Shown: positions 1-6,856 of the stretch, one piece after another
Layout of the letters: every line of letters begins with the position of its first letter
Position numbering within the stretch: the stretch's first letter is position 1
Assembly (NCBI GenBank): GCA_022844575.1
Contig: JALHLL010000170.1
Span: 1 to 7,803, forward strand
Direction: 5' to 3'
Source of the DNA: a bacterium
GTDB taxonomy: Bacteria; Bacteroidota; Ignavibacteria; Kapaibacteriales; UBA961
Length of the DNA: 7,803 nucleotides
Translations under genes and position numbers: made by a program
Notes under the pieces: model-generated
The model's input: only the letters and a program-made list of their open reading frames with translations
Told to the model about the DNA's origin: nothing
Databases searched by the model: none

Positions 1-2
1 CC

Positions 3-293
3 GAAGAGCAAGCAATGCAATTTTCTTTTATCTATAAAGAACGTCGAAAAGATCCGCAAATGATTCTTCTGTTATCTGTCTTAGGATTTATGCCGGGTAT
101 AGCCGGTATCCAGCGATTTGTGGTTGATCAGATAGGTATGGGTATTCTATATCTTGTAACGCTCGGATTCTGTTATGTCGGAACAATAATTGATATGGTC
201 AATTATAAACGTATTGCTTGGGAGTATAATCGCACTAAAGCCGAAGAGTTAGCACATATAAGTGGTCACCGACCACAAAATATTAGGATGTAA
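3..293 (+). CDS. TM2-domain membrane protein, 5'-truncated
   Basis: C-terminal part of a small membrane protein; the frame is open to the first full codon (E-E-Q-A before the first Met at 15), so the true start lies upstream of the window. After a charged stretch with RRKDPQ comes a TM2 domain: a first hydrophobic segment (ILLLSVLGFMPGIAG), the turn residues GIQRF, then GMGILYLVTLGFCYVGTIID as the second membrane helix, ending in the Asp typical of TM2 proteins. A charged tail of about 30 residues follows. TM2 proteins are two-helix membrane proteins with no well-defined biochemical role, so no function is assigned beyond the domain. Internal Met 15 could in principle start translation, but the residues before it look like normal family sequence. 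It ends 17 bp before the TerC gene on the same strand, suggesting co-transcription. Confidence 0.85.
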   Translation, partial: EEQAMQFSFIYKERRKDPQMILLLSVLGFMPGIAGIQRFVVDQIGMGILYLVTLGFCYVGTIIDMVNYKRIAWEYNRTKAEELAHISGHRPQNIRM

Positions 294-310
294 AAGGATT
301 TATATAAAAA

Positions 311-1054
311 ATGACAGAACTTTTTTCTTTAGCGGCTCTTATCAGTTTGCTCACGCTTACCCTATTGGAGATAGTACTCGGTATTGACAATGTAATCTTT
401 ATCTCTATTCTTGCCTCGCGTTTGCCGGAGGCAAGCAGAGATAAGGTACGTAGTATAGGTTTGGCTCTTGCGCTTATTTTGCGAATAATTCTATTATTGT
501 TTATAACCGAAATAGCAAAACTGACAACACCACTCTTTACCTTTTTAGATCATGGTTTCAGTTGGCGGGATTTTATAATGATGGGTGGCGGTTTGTTTCT
601 AATAGCCAAAAGTACAACCGAAATTCATAATAAATTGGAAGGGGAAGAACATGAGGGGGCAGCCGGAAACAAATCCTCATTTATCGGGGCTGTTATACAA
701 ATTGCCATACTTGATTTGGTGTTTTCGATAGATTCGGTTATTACGGCAATCGGTTTGGCGCAACATGTCGAGATAATGATTACATCCGTCGTTATTGCCG
801 TGTTTATTATGTTCTTTACGGCGAAATCGGTAAGCAATTTTATAGAAAAACACCCGACCTTAAAGATTCTTGCGCTTTCATTTTTGCTGATGGTAGGTTT
901 AGTATTATTTGTTGAGGGATTCGGCGTTCATGTTGAAAAAGGGTTTGTTTATACAGCTATGGCTTTTTCAATACTTGTCGAATTACTGAATATGAGATTC
1001 AGAACAAAGAAAAAGCCAAATCCTGTTAAGTTGCATAATACATTACCCGAATAA
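311..1054 (+). CDS. TerC-family integral membrane protein (probable metal-ion transporter)
   Basis: A 247-residue, strongly hydrophobic protein with about seven membrane helices. Two internally related halves each carry the TerC acidic signature: LLEIVLGIDNVIF (Glu20, Asp26, Asn27) and AILDLVFSIDSVITA (Asp135, Asp141), with intramembrane carboxylates expected to bind a divalent cation. A cytosol-like loop rich in Glu and His (about residues 105-120) separates the halves, and the C-terminus is basic. TerC relatives such as YkoY and Alx are linked to manganese export, and the name comes from tellurite resistance; the ion cannot be read from this sequence. Length is normal for the short TerC subfamily. 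The ATG start has only a weak, distant AAGG 13 nt upstream. With just 17 bp to the preceding gene there is no room for a yybP-ykoY manganese riboswitch, so expression probably depends on an upstream promoter. The moxR gene follows 46 bp downstream. Confidence 0.93.
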   Translation: MTELFSLAALISLLTLTLLEIVLGIDNVIFISILASRLPEASRDKVRSIGLALALILRIILLLFITEIAKLTTPLFTFLDHGFSWRDFIMMGGGLFLIAKSTTEIHNKLEGEEHEGAAGNKSSFIGAVIQIAILDLVFSIDSVITAIGLAQHVEIMITSVVIAVFIMFFTAKSVSNFIEKHPTLKILALSFLLMVGLVLFVEGFGVHVEKGFVYTAMAFSILVELLNMRFRTKKKPNPVKLHNTLPE

Positions 1055-1070
1055 TTGTACGTGATTATTC
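1049..1070 (+). repeat. AT-rich inverted repeat spanning the terC stop codon
   Basis: GAATAAT (1049-1055) and ATTATTC (1064-1070) are exact reverse complements around an 8-nt loop that can close by two G-U pairs to a tetraloop. It covers the terC stop and most of the terC-moxR gap. There is no U-tract and few G-C pairs, so it is a poor intrinsic terminator; it could be a weak attenuator, a processing site or chance. Confidence 0.4.
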
Positions 1071-1087
1071 TGAATTTCACCTTTGTC

Positions 1088-1092
1088 GAGGA
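1088..1092 (+). promoter_or_regulatory. Shine-Dalgarno site deciding the moxR start
   Basis: GAGGA lies 8 nt before the ATG at 1101, an almost ideal arrangement. It also sits inside the longer reading frame that would begin at the TTG at 1083, which argues that TTG is not the start. Confidence 0.7.
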
Positions 1093-1100
1093 AAAAAATA

Positions 1101-2090
1101 ATGGCTCATGAAGCATCGGATATACAATTACTAAAACAACTCTCCGAGTCAACCGAAAAAATTCGTAAGGAAATTGGGAAGGTTATTATCGGTCAATCGG
1201 AAGTCGTTGACCAATTACTTGTTTCGCTTTTTGCGCGCGGACATTGTTTATTGGTAGGTGTACCCGGACTTGCAAAAACACTTCTGATTCGTACATTATC
1301 GGAAGCACTCGATTTAACATTTAATAGAATACAATTTACCCCCGATCTGATGCCGAGTGATATAACGGGCACGGAAATATTAGAGGATAATATCAGTACG
1401 GGGCATAAACAGTTTCGTTTTGTGAAAGGTCCCGTTTTTGCAAATATCGTATTAGCCGATGAGATAAACAGAACGCCGCCGAAAACACAAGCGGCACTTT
1501 TGGAAGCCATGCAAGAACATAGCGTAACTGCTGCGGGTACAACATACCGTTTGGATGAACCGTTTTTTGTTTTGGCAACCCAAAATCCTATCGAGCAGGA
1601 AGGTACATACCCTTTACCTGAAGCACAGCTTGACCGTTTTATGTTTAATCTGTGGTTGGATTATCCCTCATTTGCAGAGGAAGTACAAATCGTCAAATCA
1701 ACAACTACGGAAAAAGCACCTATTGTTCAGCCGATTATCAATGCTCAGGAAATCGTTGCATTTCAAAATTTGGTTCGTCGTGTTCCTGTTGCCGATAATG
1801 TAATAGAATATGCCGTAAAATTGGTAAATGCTACTCGCCCTAAAACGAGTGAAGTAAAAATTATTAAGGATTATTTAAGTTATGGCGCGGGCCCTCGTGC
1901 ATCGCAATATATGATTCTTGGAGCAAAAACTCGTGCAGCACTTTCGGGCAGACCAACACCCGAAATAGCGGATGTACGTGCTATAGCGGTTTCGGTTTTA
2001 CGACATAGAATTGTTACTAATTTTAATGCCGAAGCTGAAAACAGATCGACAACCGATATTATAACGGAATTAATTAAAGAAGTAAAATAA
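1101..2090 (+). CDS. MoxR-type AAA+ ATPase
   Basis: A 329-residue ATPase of the MoxR family: cytosolic AAA+ chaperone-like proteins thought to help mature or activate partner proteins, often ones with von Willebrand factor A domains. Numbering from the ATG, Walker A is GVPGLAKT (53-60), Walker B IVLADE (116-121) followed by INRTPPKTQAALLEAMQE, sensor 1 ATQNP (159-163), the likely arginine finger is in EAQLDRF (Arg179) and sensor 2 is around GPR (264-266). All catalytic residues are present and the length is normal, so the gene looks intact. The start is the ATG behind GAGGA; a TTG 18 nt upstream is open but has no good ribosome site. The usual DUF58 and VWA partners are absent: the next gene is convergent and touches this one stop to stop. 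It is probably co-transcribed with the TM2 and terC genes. Confidence 0.95.
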   Translation: MAHEASDIQLLKQLSESTEKIRKEIGKVIIGQSEVVDQLLVSLFARGHCLLVGVPGLAKTLLIRTLSEALDLTFNRIQFTPDLMPSDITGTEILEDNISTGHKQFRFVKGPVFANIVLADEINRTPPKTQAALLEAMQEHSVTAAGTTYRLDEPFFVLATQNPIEQEGTYPLPEAQLDRFMFNLWLDYPSFAEEVQIVKSTTTEKAPIVQPIINAQEIVAFQNLVRRVPVADNVIEYAVKLVNATRPKTSEVKIIKDYLSYGAGPRASQYMILGAKTRAALSGRPTPEIADVRAIAVSVLRHRIVTNFNAEAENRSTTDIITELIKEVK

Positions 2091-2116
2091 TCACGGTTTG
2101 TTATTTCCGTTTACTT
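2080..2116. terminator. Possible weak bidirectional terminator at convergent stops
   Basis: The arms AAGTAA and AATAA (2080-2090) can pair with TTATT (2101-2105) and TTACTT (2111-2116), giving an 11-bp A-T-dominated stem with a 5-nt bulge and a 10-nt loop. It straddles the abutting stop codons of moxR (+) and the membrane-protein gene (-), the only place a shared terminator could sit. The near absence of G-C pairs makes it thermodynamically weak, so this is a tentative call from position more than from structure. Confidence 0.25.
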
Positions 2117-3665
2117 TATAAACAAGCCATGTATTACCCCATGATTGAAATTCATGAATGGTATCATTGATTGAGAATGCTTTTCTATCGTATGGTTTGG
2201 AAGTATCAAGTAGAAAAGAAATATTATGTGAAGCACCAAGCACATATTCAATTTTCCGCTTCATAATATAAGGCATAATGTTTTTTGCTCGTAGAGAATC
2301 GTAACATTCCTTATTAACAACGCCATCAAGATTTACAACCGTCATATTATCTGCAAAATACCCCAAAGCTCCGCTTTGGGGTGAACCTATAACCGTACCT
2401 TTCGGAAATGTTTTTTCCGCCCAAAGACCAATATCCATATATCCGCCTTTGTTTCTATCATAACCGTTCACAAATCGGTAAAAATCTTTTTGAATAAGGC
2501 AAACCGCTATACTGCAAAAAAGTAAAGAATAATGTATAATTCGAGATGAAAAAGGTATTCGATCAACAAAATAAGCTGTTGTTAATGTGAGGAAAACAGC
2601 CCAAATGAAAAGGTATCGTTCAAAAAACCAATAGCCGAAAACATACATCGTATAAGCAATAAACGATACTAGAAAAAGTGATGTGATAATACCATGGTGG
2701 CTTATATAATCCTTGATGCCTTCGGTTTTGTTTTTTAATGTAACAAACCAAGCAGCACCGAGTAAACAACAGAGAGTAAATAATCCCCATGTTTTTAATA
2801 AAAGGACACGCAAGGCATATACAACCATATCTATTCTGTGTTGTATCATTTCTCCCCGTTCTTCGGCTGCCATCATACTCATATATCGAACGGCTTTTCC
2901 GCTTATCTGAAAAATATCACCCGTAATAGTATAGGAATATATCCACCAAGGGAGCATAATGCAAAAAGCGGAGAAGGAAACGATAAGCAGATTTTTAATT
3001 CTCTCTCCATAATTGTTCTCTTTGGTAAAAAACAAATAATGACAAGCAATTAGTATGGAAAGTAGTGCGGAATCAATACGGGCAAGCATTGATAAACCGA
3101 TGAAAATTCCTAATAAAACGGAAGAACGAAAACCTACCGCTTGCGCGTTGTATTTAAATGTATAATAAAAAAGCGAAAGTGCCACGAAACAGGTTGAAAT
3201 AGCCGTTTCAAGCCCATTAAGTGTATTTTCAAGTATATAGGGGTGCAAAGCCCATAGAATAGAGAAAAATAGTGGGGAATACCATTTTTTAGTAATGAGG
3301 GCAGTGTACAATGCAAGTATGTACATTGCCATTATATTAAATAAAGCAAGAATAATAAGCGAAATATGAATAGGTATTACTTTGTCATTCTCGAAAAGAG
3401 AAAAAAGGGGTGAGATAATAAATACATAAAGGGGTTGAAAACCATTCGATACAGTACTTCCGCTTACGGGCCCATTTCCTTGCGAAATATTGTTAGCAAT
3501 ATCAAAACATATATACGAATCATCAACAAGAAGATGATCGTCAAGAACAGGTAATGGCTTAAGGGCAATAAACACACGAAGAGCAAAAGCAATTACACAC
3601 AGTATTAAAATGGTTATATGTAATTTTTTTGATATTCGGAGTGTTGGTACGACATCTTTTTTCAT
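2091..3665 (-). CDS. GT-C-like polytopic membrane protein (probable glycosyltransferase)
   Basis: A 524-residue membrane protein with about eleven or twelve hydrophobic helices and a soluble C-terminal region of roughly 120 residues. The first helix (about 15-35) is followed by a long external loop with DDSY (48-51) and NGFQPLY (74-80). An acidic pair in the first loop is the hallmark of GT-C enzymes (ArnT, PMT and GT39/GT83-like), which move sugars from polyprenyl-phosphate carriers at the membrane. NGLET (about 150-154) and VVNLDGVVN in the C-terminal domain look like conserved features of a family of uncharacterised GT39-like proteins. Donor and acceptor cannot be read, so the function is a fold-level inference. 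The ATG lies 25 nt after argH with AAGAAG upstream, so it probably rides on the arg transcript; I see no metabolic reason for that link. Its TGA stop touches the moxR stop. A strong stem-loop lies inside the gene at 2360-2382. Confidence 0.75.
   Translation of the reverse strand: MKKDVVPTLRISKKLHITILILCVIAFALRVFIALKPLPVLDDHLLVDDSYICFDIANNISQGNGPVSGSTVSNGFQPLYVFIISPLFSLFENDKVIPIHISLIILALFNIMAMYILALYTALITKKWYSPLFFSILWALHPYILENTLNGLETAISTCFVALSLFYYTFKYNAQAVGFRSSVLLGIFIGLSMLARIDSALLSILIACHYLFFTKENNYGERIKNLLIVSFSAFCIMLPWWIYSYTITGDIFQISGKAVRYMSMMAAEERGEMIQHRIDMVVYALRVLLLKTWGLFTLCCLLGAAWFVTLKNKTEGIKDYISHHGIITSLFLVSFIAYTMYVFGYWFFERYLFIWAVFLTLTTAYFVDRIPFSSRIIHYSLLFCSIAVCLIQKDFYRFVNGYDRNKGGYMDIGLWAEKTFPKGTVIGSPQSGALGYFADNMTVVNLDGVVNKECYDSLRAKNIMPYIMKRKIEYVLGASHNISFLLDTSKPYDRKAFSINDTIHEFQSWGNTWLVYKVNGNNKP
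2360..2382. repeat. 10-bp perfect inverted repeat inside the membrane-protein gene
   Basis: ACCCCAAAGC (2360-2369) and GCTTTGGGGT (2373-2382) are exact reverse complements around a 3-nt loop, six of the ten pairs being G-C. On the minus strand, the coding direction, the stem is followed by ATTTTGC, a short imperfect U-run. The DNA also encodes a GSPQSGALGYF stretch that appears natural for the protein, so the repeat may be constrained by coding, by RNA structure or by neither. Confidence 0.75.
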
Positions 3666-3690
3666 ACGCTTCTTAAAGTGTATCGTACAA

Positions 3691-5028
3691 TTAATTTTTC
3701 ATGAGTAAATCAAGTTCGGCTTTTTCTATTGTATCAAACGAGAAGGAATTTTTATGTGTTTCAAGCATCTCTCTTATATGTTCCGTTTGTAAATTCCCTA
3801 TACTGCCTTCATGTGTATGGTCGGGTCGGAATGACGGAGAGTATGTTCCGTCATCAATAGATTGCGCTACCGATTTATAAGCATCGCGGAATGACATACC
3901 CTGCTGAACTTTCCTATTTACTTCATCTACGCTGAAAGCATATTTATAGAGATCGTTTTCCATAATTCGGTCACGCACAATTATTTGTTTAATGGCATGG
4001 TGCATCAGATGAATACAATCGAGTAGTTCATATAAACTCGGAAACAAAATCTCTTTTGTTATCTGCATATCCCGATGATAGCCGGAAGGAAGATTATTGA
4101 TGAGCGAGTGAATATCAAAACCGGTTGCCTGAATTTTATTACACTTTGCTCGAATCAATTCAAAAACATCGGGGTTCTTTTTATGAGGCATAATGCTTGA
4201 ACCCGTGGTTAACGATTCGGGAAAAGAAATAAATCCGAAATTCTGCGATACATAAAGCGTAATATCCATAGCCATTTTGCTTAATGTACTTGCTACACAC
4301 CCGATGGAATTAGCTACTATTTTTTCCGTTTTACCGCGCGACATTTGTGCATAGACGGAATTGATATGTAATGAATCGAAACCCAATAACTCCGTTGTCA
4401 TTGTACGGTTCAATGGAAATGATGATCCGAAACCGGCACCGCTACCGAGTGGGTTTTTATTAACAATGGAAAATGCCGAACGAAGCACAAGCAAATCATC
4501 GGAAAAACTTTCGGCATAAGCCCCGAACCATAATCCGAATGATGAGGGCATCGCAATTTGGAAATGTGTATATCCGGGTAATAGATAGTCTTTATATCGT
4601 TCCGATAAATCAAGAAGTGTACCTGATAATGAATAGACTTCTTCGACAACAGTACGTAATATAGAACGAAGATATAGTTTGATATCTACCAATACCTGAT
4701 CATTCCTCGACCGACCGCTATGAATCTTTTTCCCTATTTCACCATGTCTTTTTGTTAACTCCAATTCTATCTGAGAATGAATATCTTCAACCCCCGATTC
4801 AATTCTTACGGTATTATCCCTTATCTCCTTATGTATCTTTTGTAACTCTGTTACAAGAATGCCTGCTTCATCGGCAGGAATAAGCCCTACGGCAGATAGC
4901 ATTTTCACATGAGCAATGGAACCGAGTACATCGAACGGTGCCAAAAGCATGTCAAACTCGGGGTCGCGACCGACTGTAAAACGTTCAATAAACTGATCGG
5001 TTGATATTCCCTTATCCCATAGTTTCAT
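3691..5028 (-). CDS. argH: Argininosuccinate lyase
   Basis: Last step of arginine synthesis: cleaves argininosuccinate to arginine and fumarate in the cytosol, as a homotetramer in this family. The 445-residue protein begins MKLWDKG, the usual ASL N-terminus. It carries SGRSRNDQ (104-111), GYTHFQ (152-157, with the conserved Thr-His pair), and the fumarase/aspartase superfamily signature GSSIMPHKKNPD (276-287) with the catalytic serine loop. All key residues are present and the length is slightly short but typical of Bacteroidota. A longer frame opens at a TTG at 5058, but the ATG at 5028 gives the conserved N-terminus. With that start the gene overlaps the end of argE by 17 nt, implying translational coupling. 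The membrane-protein gene follows 25 nt later. ArgG, which makes its substrate, is not in the window. Confidence 0.97.
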   Translation of the reverse strand: MKLWDKGISTDQFIERFTVGRDPEFDMLLAPFDVLGSIAHVKMLSAVGLIPADEAGILVTELQKIHKEIRDNTVRIESGVEDIHSQIELELTKRHGEIGKKIHSGRSRNDQVLVDIKLYLRSILRTVVEEVYSLSGTLLDLSERYKDYLLPGYTHFQIAMPSSFGLWFGAYAESFSDDLLVLRSAFSIVNKNPLGSGAGFGSSFPLNRTMTTELLGFDSLHINSVYAQMSRGKTEKIVANSIGCVASTLSKMAMDITLYVSQNFGFISFPESLTTGSSIMPHKKNPDVFELIRAKCNKIQATGFDIHSLINNLPSGYHRDMQITKEILFPSLYELLDCIHLMHHAIKQIIVRDRIMENDLYKYAFSVDEVNRKVQQGMSFRDAYKSVAQSIDDGTYSPSFRPDHTHEGSIGNLQTEHIREMLETHKNSFSFDTIEKAELDLLMKN

Positions 5029-6091
5029 AAATATTCCGTAATTGATGTATAAGCGCAATATAAACAGCTATGCCATTATTCAGTTCCGACAATTTTACAA
5101 ATTCATCCGCAGTATGAGAGCGTTCAGACATTCCGGGACCTATTTTTACAGAGGGAATGCTTAATAATGCTTGGTCGCTCATTGTCGGCGAGGCAAAGGT
5201 GGGTATATGAAGTGCATTTGCCGCTTGAACCAAAGGGTGATCGGCAGTAATACTTGAGGGTTTCAATCGCATGGAACGGGCGGAGATTTCGCAACCGCAT
5301 GCAGCTGCTATAATATCGAATACTTCCTGATGTGTATAACAGTCGTTTAGACGAATATCAACGACAAAGGTGCATCGGTCAGGAATAACATTATGTTGAG
5401 TTCCGGCTTGAATTTGCGTTACCGACATTTTTACGATACCCAGTGTTTCCGAAATTTTCGCAAACGAATATGTACGAAACCATTCCAAGCATGATATGGC
5501 TTTTTCAATGGCATTGATTCCTATTGTTCTTGCGGCATGTCCCGATTTTCCATAGACGGTACAATCGAGCACCATAAGCCCGCGTTCGGCTACTGCCATT
5601 TCTAAAGTTGTTGGCTCACCTATTATCGCAAAATCTATTTGACCTAATTGAGGTACTGTTATTTCTATACCGTTTTTCCCTGCAATTTCCTCTTCGGCAG
5701 TCGCTGCCATAATAATATTAAAGGGCAATTTTTCTTTATGTACAGAAAGAAAACATGCAATTAAAGAAACTAAGGATGCGCCTGCATCATTACTGCCCAA
5801 ACCATATAATACACCGTCTTCTATATCAGGTTGAAACGGGTCTCTTGTCCAGTCTCTATTCGGTTTTACCGTATCGTGATGTGAGTTTAATAATAGGGTT
5901 GGTTTGGAATTATCATAATTATCGGAGTAAACCCAAACATTGTTCATAAGACGATGGGTTTCTACTCCATGAGAAATAAAAAAATTCTCTATGATATCGG
6001 CGGTATGATTTTCCTCGCGACTAAAAGATTGCGTTTTTATTAAATTTTGTAATAATAAAAGTGCTTCTGAATAATAAGGAGAATATTCCAT
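5012..6091 (-). CDS. argE: M20-family N-acylornithine/N-acylcitrulline deacylase (ArgE type)
   Basis: A 359-residue zinc-dependent amidohydrolase of the M20 family (ArgE/DapE/CPG2). Metal and catalytic residues are all visible: H71-x-D73 in NSHHDTVKP, bridging D102 in GLGSNDAG, the EEE at 133-135 (E134 as general base, E135 as ligand), E159 in GEPT and the C-terminal H326 in RSHTADEF. The dimerisation lid domain lies between about 165 and 280. Because the neighbouring ArgF' carbamoylates the N-acylated form, the true substrate is probably N-acetyl- or N-succinyl-citrulline, giving citrulline for ArgG; this is inferred from the pathway. Sequence alone does not exclude DapE-like activity, but position between argB and argH supports arginine synthesis. 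It starts with ATG 6 nt after the argB stop, with no strong Shine-Dalgarno site, and its end overlaps argH. Confidence 0.92.
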   Translation of the reverse strand: MEYSPYYSEALLLLQNLIKTQSFSREENHTADIIENFFISHGVETHRLMNNVWVYSDNYDNSKPTLLLNSHHDTVKPNRDWTRDPFQPDIEDGVLYGLGSNDAGASLVSLIACFLSVHKEKLPFNIIMAATAEEEIAGKNGIEITVPQLGQIDFAIIGEPTTLEMAVAERGLMVLDCTVYGKSGHAARTIGINAIEKAISCLEWFRTYSFAKISETLGIVKMSVTQIQAGTQHNVIPDRCTFVVDIRLNDCYTHQEVFDIIAAACGCEISARSMRLKPSSITADHPLVQAANALHIPTFASPTMSDQALLSIPSVKIGPGMSERSHTADEFVKLSELNNGIAVYIALIHQLRNIYETMG

Positions 6092-6097
6092 AGTGTA

Positions 6098-6856
6098 TTA
6101 GAGTATTTCGGTTCCCTGCTCCGGTTGATGAACGGAATCCGCATGACAAATAAAAACCTTATGTACACCCGATTTTTTTGCTAAAAAGGCATTCTCCAAT
6201 TTCGGTTTCATGCCTTTATGTATTGCACCGGAAAGCAAAAGTTCATTATATGTTTGTGCATTAAGCGTTCTAATTACGGATTCGTTATCGTTTGCATCAG
6301 CTAATACGCCGTTTTTCTCAAAACAATATACTAAACGTGTGTTTTCCGTTTTTGCCATTGCCATTGCAATTTGCGCCGCTATCGTATCGGCATTTGTATT
6401 CAGCAAACTACCTTTTTTATCATGCGTGAGTGATGCCATAACGGGAGTGATATTCTGCCGGAGACATGAAATTAAAAATTCCGTATGTACTTGCTCTATA
6501 TCGCCCACATAACCGTAATCTATATCCTTCACCGGTCTTTTTTTTGCAACTATACAATTCGCGTCCGCACCCGTCATTCCTATAGCATTTGTATTGAATG
6601 ATTGTAATATGGCAACTATTTTTTTATTAATGAGTCCTCCATATACCATCGTCGCAATTTCCAAAGTGTTTTTATCGGTTATTCTTCGCCCTTCCACCAT
6701 TACCGATTCCACACCTAATTTGTTCGCTATTTCAGTGGCAACTTTACCTCCGCCATGAACTATAATGCAGGGAGACTGTTGGGCAATAGTAGATAAAAAA
6801 AGATGAAGAGCATCTTCATTATCAACTATATTACCGCCTATTTTTACTATATTCAC
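6098..6856 (-). CDS. argB: N-acetylglutamate (or N-acylglutamate) kinase
   Basis: A 252-residue amino acid kinase that phosphorylates the gamma-carboxylate of N-acylglutamate with ATP, the second step of arginine synthesis. Visible motifs are the N-terminal VKIGGN with the catalytic Lys, the glycine loop VHGGGK near 34-39, GRRITD, MTGADAN, NTNADTIAAQIA near the ATP site, and GMKPKLENA with a conserved Lys. Length and lack of an N-terminal extension match the short E. coli-like ArgB, which is usually the arginine-insensitive type; feedback behaviour is inferred. The start is GTG (6854-6856), sharing four bases (GTGA) with the argF' stop, so the two are translationally coupled; no alternative start gives a better N-terminus. 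Whether it prefers acetyl- or succinyl-glutamate should follow the specificity of ArgF' and cannot be read directly. An A8 run lies inside the gene with the frame intact. Confidence 0.96.
   Translation of the reverse strand: MNIVKIGGNIVDNEDALHLFLSTIAQQSPCIIVHGGGKVATEIANKLGVESVMVEGRRITDKNTLEIATMVYGGLINKKIVAILQSFNTNAIGMTGADANCIVAKKRPVKDIDYGYVGDIEQVHTEFLISCLRQNITPVMASLTHDKKGSLLNTNADTIAAQIAMAMAKTENTRLVYCFEKNGVLADANDNESVIRTLNAQTYNELLLSGAIHKGMKPKLENAFLAKKSGVHKVFICHADSVHQPEQGTEIL

Noticed and set aside
1..9. CCGAAGAGC at the window start differs by one base from the adapter end CGGAAGAGC.
   Set aside because: It is not an exact match, only 9 bases long, and the codons E-E-Q-A it contributes fit the N-terminal side of the TM2 protein, so it reads as genomic.
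294..310. A manganese (yybP-ykoY) riboswitch before terC.
   Set aside because: Only 17 bp separate terC from the previous gene, far too short for that element.
1083..1100. TTG start giving six extra residues on MoxR.
   Set aside because: The ATG at 1101 has GAGGA at ideal spacing and the extra codons contain that ribosome site.
1055..1100. A Bacteroidota-type promoter (TTG and TAnnTTTG boxes) before moxR.
   Set aside because: The gap has TTTG but not the TAnnTTTG box at a sensible position, so I did not call one.
1193..1803. Several open frames of 60-105 codons within and opposite moxR, and similar ones inside terC, argH, argE, argB and the membrane-protein gene.
   Set aside because: Each lies inside a gene with clear family motifs, has no recognisable domain or ribosome site, and looks like a shadow frame.
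3303..3330. Near-duplicate TGTACAATGC and TGTACATTGC motifs.
   Set aside because: They encode ordinary hydrophobic helix residues in the membrane protein and are too short to mean anything without conservation.
5029..5058. TTG start giving ten extra residues on ArgH.
   Set aside because: The ATG at 5028 gives the conserved MKLWDKG N-terminus; the extension is only the overlap with argE read in another frame.
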